NCBI RefSeq assembly: GCF_002954385.1
Contig: NZ_MQVY01000001.1
Location: forward strand, 534,892-598,891
DNA length: 64,000 bases
Reading direction: 5' to 3'
From: Tenacibaculum sp. SG-28
GTDB taxonomy: Bacteria; Bacteroidota; Bacteroidia; Flavobacteriales; Flavobacteriaceae
The notes under the pieces are model-generated. The model saw nothing but the letters and a program-made list of their open reading frames with translations. It did no database searches and had not been told where the DNA came from. How positions within the stretch are numbered: the first letter of the stretch is position 1; each line of letters begins with the position of its first letter. The translations under genes and the position numbers were made by a program. This document shows positions 45,738 through 54,366 of the stretch, in pieces.

Positions 45738-46856
45738 ATGTCTAGTTTCAAAAATTTAGGAGTGCAGCAGGAGTTTATCCGGGGCTTAAAAGAACTAAAA
45801 ATCACTACACCAACAGCAATTCAAGAAAAAGTAATCCCCATATTACTTAATGCAGATACAGATTTTATTGGTTTGGACCAAACTGGAACCGGAAAAACTG
45901 CAGGGTATGGCATACCGATTTTGCAAAAAGTAAAAGCATCGGATACTTCTATTCAGTTTTTAGTATTATCCCCTACAAGAGAACTTGTACAACAAATTAA
46001 AAAACAATTGTTTAAGTACTCCAAATACAGTACACACAAAATTTTTATTGAAGCAGTTTATGGTGGAGAAAAAATTGACAAACAAATAGCCAATTTGTCT
46101 CGCGTAACCCACATTGTAGTGGCGACACCAGGAAGATTGTTAGATCTTATTGAGAGAGGGACTATAGATCTACAATATTTACAAACATTAATTTTAGATG
46201 AGGCTGACGAAATGCTTAGTATGGGGTTTAAAGAGGCGTTAAATAGAATTTTAAAATATACTTCGGGGAATAGAAAAACATGGTTATTCTCTGCAACGAT
46301 GCCGGAGGAAATTAGAAGCATTACCAAAAAATACATGCATCCTAATGCAGAACAAATTCAGATTGATAGAAATATAAAAGTCAATACAAATATTACCCAT
46401 CGATACGTTACCACAACGGATGCGGAAAAATTAGAGGTAATTGTTCGTTTCCTGGAACGATACCATAACGACAGGGGAATTATTTTCACAAGAACCAAGG
46501 CTGGAGCGCAAAAACTAGCTGGATTATTAAAAGCAGAGGGCTTCTCTGTAGCGGCGTTAGAGGGGAATATGCAACAGAGAGAGCGTGAAAAAGTGATGCG
46601 TGCTTTTAAAAAACACACTATTCAAGTTCTTGTTGCTACAGATGTTGCAGCACGAGGAATAGATATAGCGAATGTTTCCTATATTATCCATCATCAACTT
46701 CCAGAAAATACAACCTACTACACCCATAGAAGTGGAAGAACAGCTAGAGCCGGAAATAAAGGTGTCTCTTTAGCTTTAATTGCAAAAAAAGATATAACGC
46801 AGATGCGAGAAATAGAGAAGTCATTGCAGATTCAATTTATAAAACAGGAATACTAA
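45738..46856 (+). CDS. DEAD-box RNA helicase
   Basis: The 372-residue protein is little more than the helicase core. The Q motif is TPTAIQEKVIPIL; motif I is DQTGTGKT; Ia is SPTREL; motif II is LDEADEM; motif III is FSATMP; motif V is VATDVAARGIDI; motif VI is HRSGRTARAG. The usual C-terminal extension (DbpA RNA-binding or basic tail) is missing; the protein ends 30 residues after motif VI. It probably acts in ribosome assembly or RNA turnover. The TRIC-like gene begins one base after the stop. Confidence 0.92.
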   Translation: MSSFKNLGVQQEFIRGLKELKITTPTAIQEKVIPILLNADTDFIGLDQTGTGKTAGYGIPILQKVKASDTSIQFLVLSPTRELVQQIKKQLFKYSKYSTHKIFIEAVYGGEKIDKQIANLSRVTHIVVATPGRLLDLIERGTIDLQYLQTLILDEADEMLSMGFKEALNRILKYTSGNRKTWLFSATMPEEIRSITKKYMHPNAEQIQIDRNIKVNTNITHRYVTTTDAEKLEVIVRFLERYHNDRGIIFTRTKAGAQKLAGLLKAEGFSVAALEGNMQQREREKVMRAFKKHTIQVLVATDVAARGIDIANVSYIIHHQLPENTTYYTHRSGRTARAGNKGVSLALIAKKDITQMREIEKSLQIQFIKQEY

Positions 46857-46857
46857 C

Positions 46858-47488
46858 ATGGATATTATTTACGTTATCGACATTATTGGAACTTTTGCAT
46901 TTGCAATTAGTGGCGCTCTAGTAGCAATTAAAAAAAACTTCGATCTTTTTGGTGTTATAATTATTGCTTTTGTCACTGCTGTCGGGGGAGGTATGCTGCG
47001 GGATATCTTAATAGATGCAAATCCAATTAATTGGATTGGTGACATTAATTATATCTATACCATTTTGACCGCAGTATTATTTACTTTTTTATTTCGGTCT
47101 AGAATAGCACCATTACGCAGAACAATGTTCTTATTTGATACTATCGGAATAAGTGTTTTTACTCTATTAGGTTTACAAAAAGGAATTAATTTTAACCTTC
47201 ATCCATTAATTGCACTTGTAATGGGAATGGTTTCGGCAGTTTGGCGGTGTACTTCGCGATGTATTAACCCAAAAAGTTCCATTGATTTTTAAAAAAGAAA
47301 TTTACGCATCTGCTTGTTTATCCGGTGGCGTAGTATATTTATTCCTGAGATATGCAGCTGTGCAAGAAGATATGTCTTTTATAATATCTGCTTTTGTTAT
47401 TATACTGGTGCGTACCTGTTCTGTTGTGTACAAGTTTGAACTTCCAAAAATTAAAGAGGACGTATTTACCATTAGAAATTCGAAATAG
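46858..47488 (+). pseudogene. TRIC/YicG-like cation channel family protein (UPF0126), frameshifted in this sequence
   Basis: The membrane protein carries two UPF0126 repeats: YVIDIIGTFAFAISGALVAIKKNFDLFG with VTAVGGGMLRDILI, and RTMFLFDTIGISVFTLLGLQKGI with a second GGVLRDVL motif. Bacterial TRIC homologues are trimeric K+ channels; some YicG proteins may carry other small solutes. The frame breaks inside the second motif (SAVWRCTSR, stop at 47292) and continues in another frame to 47488. Removing one T, or adding two, in the TTT run at 47240-47242 restores AV(F)GGVLRDVL and about 210 residues. The family usually has Phe there, so two missing Ts are possible. Confidence 0.83.
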
Positions 47489-47640
47489 TGAAATTGTGCA
47501 ACTAGTAATTTCTACTGTGATTTCCTAAAATACTGTTAAAGCTTATTTTTCGTGTAACCAAAACAAGAATAATAAGTCTTAAAGATGATTACTTATCTCA
47601 AAAAGATTGGTAATAGGTTGAGTTTTTAATAGTTGATTAA

Positions 47641-47680
47641 AAAAAGGCTTAAGATGTAATCTTAAGCCTTTTTAATTTTT
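47641..47680. terminator. Terminator between the TRIC-like gene and endonuclease I
   Basis: AAAAAGGCTTAAGAT / ATCTTAAGCCTTTTT perfect 15-bp stem with a three-base loop, between converging genes. The spacer 47489-47640 shows nothing else. Confidence 0.9.
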
Positions 47681-47694
47681 GCTTGAAATATAAG

Positions 47695-48747
47695 CTATTT
47701 TATAATTATTTTTTTTGTTGTAACGCTATTTTCATTAGAAAGTTTCAGAAGGTATAGCCCTTGTTTAAGTCCTGCAATAGTGTGCGTAGAACTTGCATTA
47801 TTCATATCTTTTGATCTGATTTTATGTCCTATTATTGAATAAATTTCGAGATGTTTAATCTCTTTATTACTAGAGTTTTGAATGAAGAATGGTTGGTTTG
47901 ATATAATTGGATTAGGATATACAGTAACCTTTGCCAAATTATCTTTCTCAACACTTGCAGTAGCCCATTTATCTTCGGCATCCGGACCACCCCAAATTTT
48001 AGTTGCTAAATAGGGATTGTCTATAAATGGGTTTCTATTACCTTGGGCATAGGTGTTCGAAGTATTTCCATGATAGCTATTTCTTTGTTCCTCTACTTCA
48101 GAGACAGGGTCTTCTGCATTCCATTCGAGTAAAAGATCAATCATATTTTCATCTGTAGTATTAGTGGTTCCAATTGCTACATTTTTAGGAAGACATTGCG
48201 TATCATAACGTAAATACATGTACATCATCATACGTGCCACATCACCCTTCCATTCGTCACCAGGATACCATCCTCCAGAAACACTTCCTGAATTTCCTGT
48301 TCCAGAGATAAATTTTTTATTACTTCTGTTGCTGTTGGTTATTGCATCGCATGGTCTTAAACTATGAGCATCTGATCCAGCACCAGAGGTTCCTAGATTT
48401 GGATCTCCCAGACTTTTTGGATACACGTGTTCTCTATTCCAGTCATCACTGTTTCCACCATTCTCATTAATTCCTCTAGTTCTCGCAGTTACACCAGATT
48501 CACTGTAACCATATATCAACAAAACTTCAGCACTGTTTTCAGGATTTACATCCGTAGCCTTGCACGCTTCCCAAACTCCAGGAGTATAAACTAGAAAATT
48601 CGTATGGGTATTTATAATTTTTATCGCAAGTTCCTCTTTTAAGGCCAAACCTGTCTTTGAAAGATCGACATCGTTGTAATAGTCTTGCTGCGCTATTGAT
48701 AAAATAGTAGCAGAAATAAATAAAATTAAAAATAATTTTAGTCGCAT
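47695..48747 (-). CDS. Secreted endonuclease I with T9SS type A sorting domain
   Basis: The 350-residue protein has a signal peptide (MRLKLFLILFISATILSIAQ) and an endonuclease I (PF04231) domain (~22-255). The nuclease motif is DDWNREHVYPKSLGDP followed by GSDAHSLRPCDAITNSNRSN, then GDEWKGDVARMMMYMYLRY. The C-terminal ~75 residues (VTVYPNPIISNQPFFI, IYSIIGHKI, LKQGLYLLKLSNE, TKKIIIK) are a type A T9SS sorting domain. It is therefore exported to the outside and probably degrades environmental DNA for nutrients. The upstream rsmB gene is on the same strand, 32 bp away, but functionally unrelated. Confidence 0.93.
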   Translation of the reverse strand: MRLKLFLILFISATILSIAQQDYYNDVDLSKTGLALKEELAIKIINTHTNFLVYTPGVWEACKATDVNPENSAEVLLIYGYSESGVTARTRGINENGGNSDDWNREHVYPKSLGDPNLGTSGAGSDAHSLRPCDAITNSNRSNKKFISGTGNSGSVSGGWYPGDEWKGDVARMMMYMYLRYDTQCLPKNVAIGTTNTTDENMIDLLLEWNAEDPVSEVEEQRNSYHGNTSNTYAQGNRNPFIDNPYLATKIWGGPDAEDKWATASVEKDNLAKVTVYPNPIISNQPFFIQNSSNKEIKHLEIYSIIGHKIRSKDMNNASSTHTIAGLKQGLYLLKLSNENSVTTKKIIIK

Positions 48748-48779
48748 AGTAGTAGTATTTGTAGTTATTATTTATCAAT

Positions 48780-49990
48780 TCATTGTTTTTGTAATAAAGC
48801 CATGTAAAAACCATCATACCCAGATTGGTGGGATAAAATTTTATGATCTTTTAAAAATGTAAAGTCTTTTCCTGCATCTGATGCTAAAAAAAGCTCTACT
48901 TGTTGTTGGTTTTCTGTAGGTAATACAGAGCATGTTGCGTATACTAATTTTCCTCCTGACTTAACCATTTTAGAGTATTTCTGAAGCACTTCTTGCTGTG
49001 TTTCTTTAATTGTATCGAGGAATTCAGGTTGTAATTTCCATTTTGAATCTGGGTTTCTTCGAATAACACCAATACCAGAGCAAGGAGCATCTATCAATAC
49101 TCTGTCTGCTTTACCATGTAATTTTTTTATCACTTTGGTAGAGTTTATAACTTTCGTGTCAATATTATGTACCCCATTTCTTCTCGCACGTACTTTTAGC
49201 TTTTTCAATTTACTTTCATAAATATCCATAGCTATAATTTGTCCTTTATTTTCCATGATAGAGGCTAAATGAAGTGTCTTTCCACCAGCACCAGCACAGG
49301 TATCGATTACTTTCATTCCTGGTGAAACATCTAGATATTTAGCAACTAATTGTGAAGAAGCATCTTGAACTTCAAAATAACCCTTTTTAAAAGCATCTGT
49401 TTTAAAACGTTTGCTCTTTCTACCAATTGAAGAGCATCGTCATAACCAGCTATAGTTTCTGTTTCAATACCTTCAACATCGAGATCTTTTTGAAGTTTAG
49501 TTTTTGATATGTTTAGTGTGTTTGTGCGTAAAATTACAGAGGCTTGTTGGTTCAGTGCTGCAATTTCTTTGGTCCAGATATCTTCTCCTAATTCGTGAAC
49601 CCCAACTTCATCCATCCAATCTGGAATAGATTCTCTGTATTTTCTAATTTTTGAAAGTTCATCAAACTTCCCTTTTATTCTTCGATTTGGAGTTGGTTCT
49701 ATTTGATTCCAATCCGGTAACTTTATACCCCTTAAAACACACCAAACTGCGAACAATCGCCAAAGTTCCGGACGTGAAAAAGGAGCTTTAACATTTGCAA
49801 TTTCAGCATACAATCGCTTCCAACGCACAATGTCATAAATAGTTTCTGCAACAAATTTTCTATCACGTGCCCCCCAACGTTTATCTCGCTTTAAAGCTAA
49901 TTCTACAGCTTTGTCTGCATATACACCTTCGTTAAAAATATCGCGTAAGCTATCGATAACCGCGTAAACTAAATTTCTATGTAACCTCAT
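48780..49990 (-). pseudogene. RsmB-like 16S rRNA m5C methyltransferase, frameshifted in this sequence
   Basis: This NOL1/NOP2/Sun-family SAM methyltransferase has an N-terminal NusB-like domain (MRLHRNLVYAVIDSLRDIF, RDRKFVAETIYDIVRWKRLY). The catalytic domain has VIDTCAGAGGKTLHL, VLIDAPCSGIGVIRRNPD and the catalytic Cys in YATCSVLPTENQQQ. The N-terminal frame ends at 49346 and the rest continues in another frame. Adding one base to the AAAA run at 49404-49407 (plus strand) gives ANVFKTDAFKKGYFEVQDAS and a 403-residue protein of normal length. It methylates C967 of 16S rRNA in E. coli; the exact site here is unknown. Confidence 0.88.
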
Positions 49991-50190
49991 GTAGTCAAAT
50001 TAAGACTACAAATATAGCTGATTTTAGTGGTTTTTCGTATTTTCGTAGGTAGTATAATAGCGCTCTAGGATGTTCTATGAATTCTTTTGCTGTCTATAAA
50101 TCTTAAATAAATGGTTGTTACATCTAGAGTATTTACAAGAAATACATGGTAACCCAATGTATATCTAGGTAACTAAAATATGTCTAAATC

Positions 50191-52308
50191 ATGAATTTAA
50201 ATCACCCTATAACCTACATAAAAGGGATAAGTATTGCTAGAGCCGAGTTGTTGTTTTCTGAGTTGAGAGTTAAAACCTGTAAGGATTTACTGCATTTATT
50301 TCCGTTTAGATACATTGATAAGACACAGTTTTATTCTATAAATCAATTACAGAGAAATACCGCTGAAGTTCAAATTGTCGGTAAAATTACTGCCCTTAAA
50401 ACAGTAAAGCAAAAAAGGGGGAGTAGGTTAGTTGCAACTTTTCAGGATGCAACAGGAGCTATGGAGTTAGTTTGGTTTAAAGGAGCTAAATGGATAAAGG
50501 ATGCTATTAAAAAGGATACGACTTATGTCATTTATGGAAAAATTAATTGGTACAACGGCATAGCAAACATGCCACACCCTGAAATGGAAACCGTACAAGA
50601 CTATAAAAGTAAATTGCAATCGGCTATGCAGCCCGTGTACCCATCTACAGAGAAACTTTCTAATAAGGGTATTACGAACAAAGTCTTACGCGGCTATATG
50701 CAAAGTCTATTACAACAATCTGTTGGTATAATTGAGGAAACCCTTCCTTCGTATTTACTTTCGGAATATTCACTTTTAGATAAAAAAGAAGCACTTTTAA
50801 ATATACATTTTCCAAAAAGTCAAGAGACACTTACAAAAGCACAATTTCGACTGAAATTTGAGGAACTATTTTTTATTCAACTGCAGTTAATTCAAAAAAA
50901 GTTACTTAGAAAAAGTAAACTTAAGGGATTCCAATTTTCTAAAGTCGGTGAAAATTTTACCGAGTTCTATGCTAAGCATTTACCTTTTACGCTTACCAAT
51001 GCACAAAAGCGAGTTCTACGAGAAATTAGAAAAGATGTTGGTTCTGGTGCACATATGAACCGTCTTTTACAAGGCGATGTTGGTTCCGGAAAAACAATTG
51101 TCGCTCTTTTGACCATGCTTTTAGCTATTGACAATGGGTATCAGGCAACTATTATGGCACCTACCGAAATTCTCGCCATACAGCATTATAATGGTATGAT
51201 TTCACTGCTAAAGAACACATCGATAAGACTGGAATTATTAACTGGTTCCACGCGAACTAAGAAGAGAAGAGAGATTCATGAAAGTCTAGAAAATGGATCG
51301 TTAGATATTCTAATTGGGACCCATGCTGTTTTAGAAGATAAAGTTGTTTTTCAAAATTTAGGAATTGCTATAATCGATGAGCAACATCGCTTTGGTGTTG
51401 CACAACGTTCCAAGCTTTGGCAAAAAGGTGGATTGGATGACAATGGCAAGGTAATTCCACCACATATATTGGTAATGACAGCCACACCCATACCAAGAAC
51501 CCTAGCAATGTCTGTGTATGGTGATTTAGATGTTTCTGTTATCGATGAGCTTCCGCCTGGAAGAAAAGAAATAAAAACAGTGCATCGCTATGATAGTAAT
51601 CGCCTTGGAGTATTTAAATTTTTGAAAGATGAAATAGCAAAAGGACGACAGGTATATATTGTATACCCTTTGATACAAGAATCTGAGGCTATGGATTACA
51701 AAGATTTAATGGATGGTTATGAGAGTATTTCTCGAGAATTCCCTACTCCTAAATATCAGATAAGTATTGTTCATGGTCAAATGAAGTCGGCTGATAAAGA
51801 CTATGAGATGGAACGATTTAGTAATGGGGAAACACAAATAATGGTAGCTACTACGGTTATTGAGGTAGGTGTAAATGTGCCGAATGCTTCTGTTATGGTA
51901 ATTGAAAGTGCCGAAAGATTTGGACTAAGTCAATTACACCAGTTACGAGGAAGGGTTGGAAGAGGAGCAGATCAAAGTTTTTGTATTCTATTATCTAGCT
52001 ATAAACTTTCTTCAGATGGTAAAACACGTTTAGAAACCATGGTAAAAACAGCAGATGGGTTCGAAATTGCAGAAGTAGATTTAAAATTGCGTGGTCCGGG
52101 AAATATTATGGGGACGCAACAAAGCGGTATATTACATCTCAAAATAGCTGATATTGTAAAAGATAATGCCATATTAGCGCAGGCGAGAGTGTCTGCATTA
52201 CAAATACTTCAGGAGGATCCAAATTTAGGAGATCCCAAAAATGAAATTTTATTAATGGTTTCGAATCAATTGCGAAAAAATACTGCAATTTGGAGTAACA
52301 TAAGTTAG
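50191..52308 (+). CDS. recG: ATP-dependent DNA helicase RecG
   Basis: The 705-residue branched-DNA helicase reverses stalled forks and processes Holliday junctions. The N-terminal wedge/OB domain (~55-160) includes AEVQIVGKITALKTVKQKRG and TVYGKINWYNG-like strands. Helicase motifs are GDVGSGKTIVAL (~297), PTEILAIQHY, DEQHRFGVAQR (~393), TATPIPRTLAMSVYGDLDVS, VATTVIEVGVNVPNA and QLHQLRGRVGRG (~585). The C-terminus (LKLRGPGNIMGTQQSG) is complete. No close plus-strand neighbour. Confidence 0.96.
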   Translation: MNLNHPITYIKGISIARAELLFSELRVKTCKDLLHLFPFRYIDKTQFYSINQLQRNTAEVQIVGKITALKTVKQKRGSRLVATFQDATGAMELVWFKGAKWIKDAIKKDTTYVIYGKINWYNGIANMPHPEMETVQDYKSKLQSAMQPVYPSTEKLSNKGITNKVLRGYMQSLLQQSVGIIEETLPSYLLSEYSLLDKKEALLNIHFPKSQETLTKAQFRLKFEELFFIQLQLIQKKLLRKSKLKGFQFSKVGENFTEFYAKHLPFTLTNAQKRVLREIRKDVGSGAHMNRLLQGDVGSGKTIVALLTMLLAIDNGYQATIMAPTEILAIQHYNGMISLLKNTSIRLELLTGSTRTKKRREIHESLENGSLDILIGTHAVLEDKVVFQNLGIAIIDEQHRFGVAQRSKLWQKGGLDDNGKVIPPHILVMTATPIPRTLAMSVYGDLDVSVIDELPPGRKEIKTVHRYDSNRLGVFKFLKDEIAKGRQVYIVYPLIQESEAMDYKDLMDGYESISREFPTPKYQISIVHGQMKSADKDYEMERFSNGETQIMVATTVIEVGVNVPNASVMVIESAERFGLSQLHQLRGRVGRGADQSFCILLSSYKLSSDGKTRLETMVKTADGFEIAEVDLKLRGPGNIMGTQQSGILHLKIADIVKDNAILAQARVSALQILQEDPNLGDPKNEILLMVSNQLRKNTAIWSNIS

Positions 52309-52381
52309 CAACGTTACCTTCTAGAAACGTAAGTCTATCGTGTTGTTTTTCAATACATTTTACAAGGAATAGAAGCCAAAA

Positions 52382-52410
52382 AATAAGAAGTATTAAAAAT
52401 ACTTCTTATT
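52382..52410 (+). terminator. Perfect 13-bp hairpin after recG
   Basis: AATAAGAAGTATT / AATACTTCTTATT with an AAA loop, 73 bp after the recG stop. There is no T-run, so it may be a weak terminator or an RNA-processing element. Confidence 0.5.
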
Positions 52411-52632
52411 ACAAACAAACTAAACATTGAAAATATTGGTGCAAATTTCAATACTATGTTTAAAGTAATATAGTTTTTAAACTTCTAATAATTAAATAGA
52501 TAATAGACATAAAATTATAGATATAAGACACTAAAAAAAGGATAAAAGATTATTTTTCTGTATAGCAATGTCCTAACCAAGGCAGGTAGTAGTCCCTTAT
52601 AAAAGCTTTGCTGAATTTTAAACTAACCTACA

Positions 52633-52662
52633 AAAAGTATCGCTGCTAACAACGATACTTTT
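52633..52662 (+). repeat. Inverted repeat (10-bp stem)
   Basis: AAAAGTATCG / CGATACTTTT with a 10-base loop; the right arm ends in four Ts and is followed by the motif CAACAAACTAAAC. Confidence 0.5.
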
Positions 52663-52891
52663 CAACAAACTAAACAAATATAACAAACTAAATTAAAAAT
52701 TTCTTTTTGATACTTTAAAGGTAATTTTAATTGTAATTACACCCATTTAAATGCGATAAAATGCAGATATGTATAGTTAAGTTGTTTTATTTTGAGGCTA
52801 GAACTTTTTTACTAGCTGTAAAACATAAAGAAAATAGTTTGTTGCCCTCTACAAATTATTTTTTTGGAATTATTATTTCTTTTAAAAACAT

Positions 52892-52914
52892 AAAAAAATG
52901 CCTCTTTCGAGGCA
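52892..52914 (-). terminator. Orphan minus-strand terminator
   Basis: On the minus strand TGCCTC-GAAA-GAGGCA (stable GAAA tetraloop) is followed by seven Ts. No minus-strand gene ends nearby: the nearest upstream minus-strand gene ends at 54367. Confidence 0.55.
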
Positions 52915-53328
52915 CAAAAACTTTTATATACATAACTCCCTGAAAATCGTGATATAAAAAAGTTATATAAATAAAAGTACAATTATTTAAAAAAAAGAAA
53001 TACAGGTAAAACCCTATTATTTTTTATCCAATGCATAGTATGTAGCTTTTAATTGTATTAGGTATGCTTTTTTCTTCATTTCTCAATTGTTAATACATGT
53101 ATAGAATACTTACTACTAAAACATCCCATTTTTTTCTCATCAATAATTTATTTTTTCAAAGAAATTAATAAAAAGGTACTAAACAAATATTGTTTTTAAC
53201 CTACATTGTTTAACGTTATGTCAATAAACAGTACTTCAATTATACTTCATCTGTGATTTTTTACCGAGATTTCTAAGTATTTAGTGGGTATATTTTTATA
53301 TTTCCTATTAAAAATTAATCTAAAAGAA

Positions 53329-53670
53329 ATGAAACATCACACCCAGAGAGAACTATTAGCAGTAACGAAAGAAAAAAATAAAGTACTGATGGCGTATTTA
53401 CAAAACTGTAATACATATTTTGAAGTTCCACAAATACTAACGGTAAAACTAATCAATACTTGCGCTGATTTGGAGCTTTTACACGAATTACATACTTTTT
53501 TTAATTCAAATAATAGTAAAGAGAAAAATCAATTGGTAACAAATTTTTTACATCATTCCGAGGTGTATGCTGAAGCATTCAAAGATACCACAGAGTATGA
53601 GTTTGTATTGCGTGGATTGTTACAAGAATTTTACTTGAAAATTGTGGAAAATTTAAAGTTTACCTCATAG
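53329..53670 (+). CDS. Hypothetical protein, 113 residues
   Basis: I do not recognise a family. ATG 53329 is preceded by an AAAAGAA purine run. The product is soluble, helix-rich and Leu/Glu/Asn-rich (HHTQRELLAVTKEKNKVLMA, VPQILTVKLINTCADLELLH, EYEFVLRGLLQEFYLKIVEN) without signal peptide or membrane segments. It contains three Cys-flanked or His-rich spots but no clear motif. Codon use looks like that of its neighbours. It stands alone between the 1 kb non-coding gap and the glycosyltransferase remnant. Confidence 0.5.
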   Translation: MKHHTQRELLAVTKEKNKVLMAYLQNCNTYFEVPQILTVKLINTCADLELLHELHTFFNSNNSKEKNQLVTNFLHHSEVYAEAFKDTTEYEFVLRGLLQEFYLKIVENLKFTS

Positions 53671-53859
53671 TTTTTTTAATTATTTTAAAATGCTAAAAAC
53701 TAACTATAAAAATAGTATGTAGCTATAGGTACATGGTCTATTCGTATTTAAAATTTGTCTACGCATATCAGTACTTCAGCTAAGCTTAAAATATTTTAAT
53801 CGATTTTTTGGTTTTATCCTAATCTTCGTAGATTACTTTTATTGCATAAAGATAACTAT

Positions 53860-54321
53860 ATGAAGGTAGGCATAATCATTCCGTGTTATAACGAAGAGGG
53901 GCAAATGAATATAAATTCTTTTAGAAGATGTTTATTAAGTTGTGCGGATGTACATTTTTGCTTTGTCAATAATGGAAGTAAGGATAGAACATTAGATGTT
54001 CTGCACACTTTTAAGAGTGAATTTGAAGATAGAGTTGCTGTTATTAATATGAAAAAGACCCAATCTAAATCACTTGTTATTAGAGTAGGAGCTAGATACT
54101 ATTACAGTATTCCATCCATTAAATATGTTGGATACTTAGACGAAGACTTATCCAATGATTTTGAAAATTTTGATGCCATGTTTAAAAAAGTTAAACAGAA
54201 TAGAAAAATAGCAATGATCTTTGGAGATATAAATCGTGAAGGAAGGAATCTATTTCAAAAACTAGTTTCTTTATGGTTTTTTTTTCTGAATTCATCAAAT
54301 AAACCGATAGCGCCACTATAA
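53860..54321 (+). pseudogene. Truncated family 2 glycosyltransferase remnant
   Basis: The first ~130 residues match a dolichol-phosphate-mannose-synthase-like GT2 enzyme: KVGIIIPCYNEEGQMNINSF, CFVNNGSKDRTLDVL, FEDRVAVINMKKTQSKSLV, VGARYYYSIPSIKYVGYLDEDLSNDFENFD. The frame then ends at 153 residues in a low-complexity tail, whereas homologues have about 230-250 residues plus a C-terminal part. Only 45 bp separate its stop from the next gene, so no simple frameshift can restore the rest. Positions usually conserved are changed (VNDGS to VNNGS; GKAEAVRxG to SKSLVIRVG; DADLS to DEDLS). I read it as a genuine decayed remnant. The preceding 190 bp hold no clear promoter. Confidence 0.7.
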
Positions 54322-54366
54322 ATCTTAATACAGTAAAACTTTACGATTTTTAAACGCCAAATTACA

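Larger units (their letters stand above)
52309..53328. other. 1 kb non-coding region with hairpins and a repeated ACAAACTAAA motif
   Basis: No convincing gene lies here. It contains three strong hairpins (52382-52410, 52633-52662, 52892-52914) and three copies of ACAAACTAAA (52415, 52665, 52683). Two of the copies sit directly after the first two hairpins. A 60-codon frame at 52761-52943 is low complexity and unlikely to be real. The rest is very AT-rich. Confidence 0.55.

Noticed and set aside
52761..52943. 60-codon open frame with an ATG start
   Set aside because: Low-complexity, Phe/Lys/Ile-rich product with no motif, no ribosome binding site and overlap with the minus-strand terminator hairpin. 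Chance open frame in AT-rich DNA.
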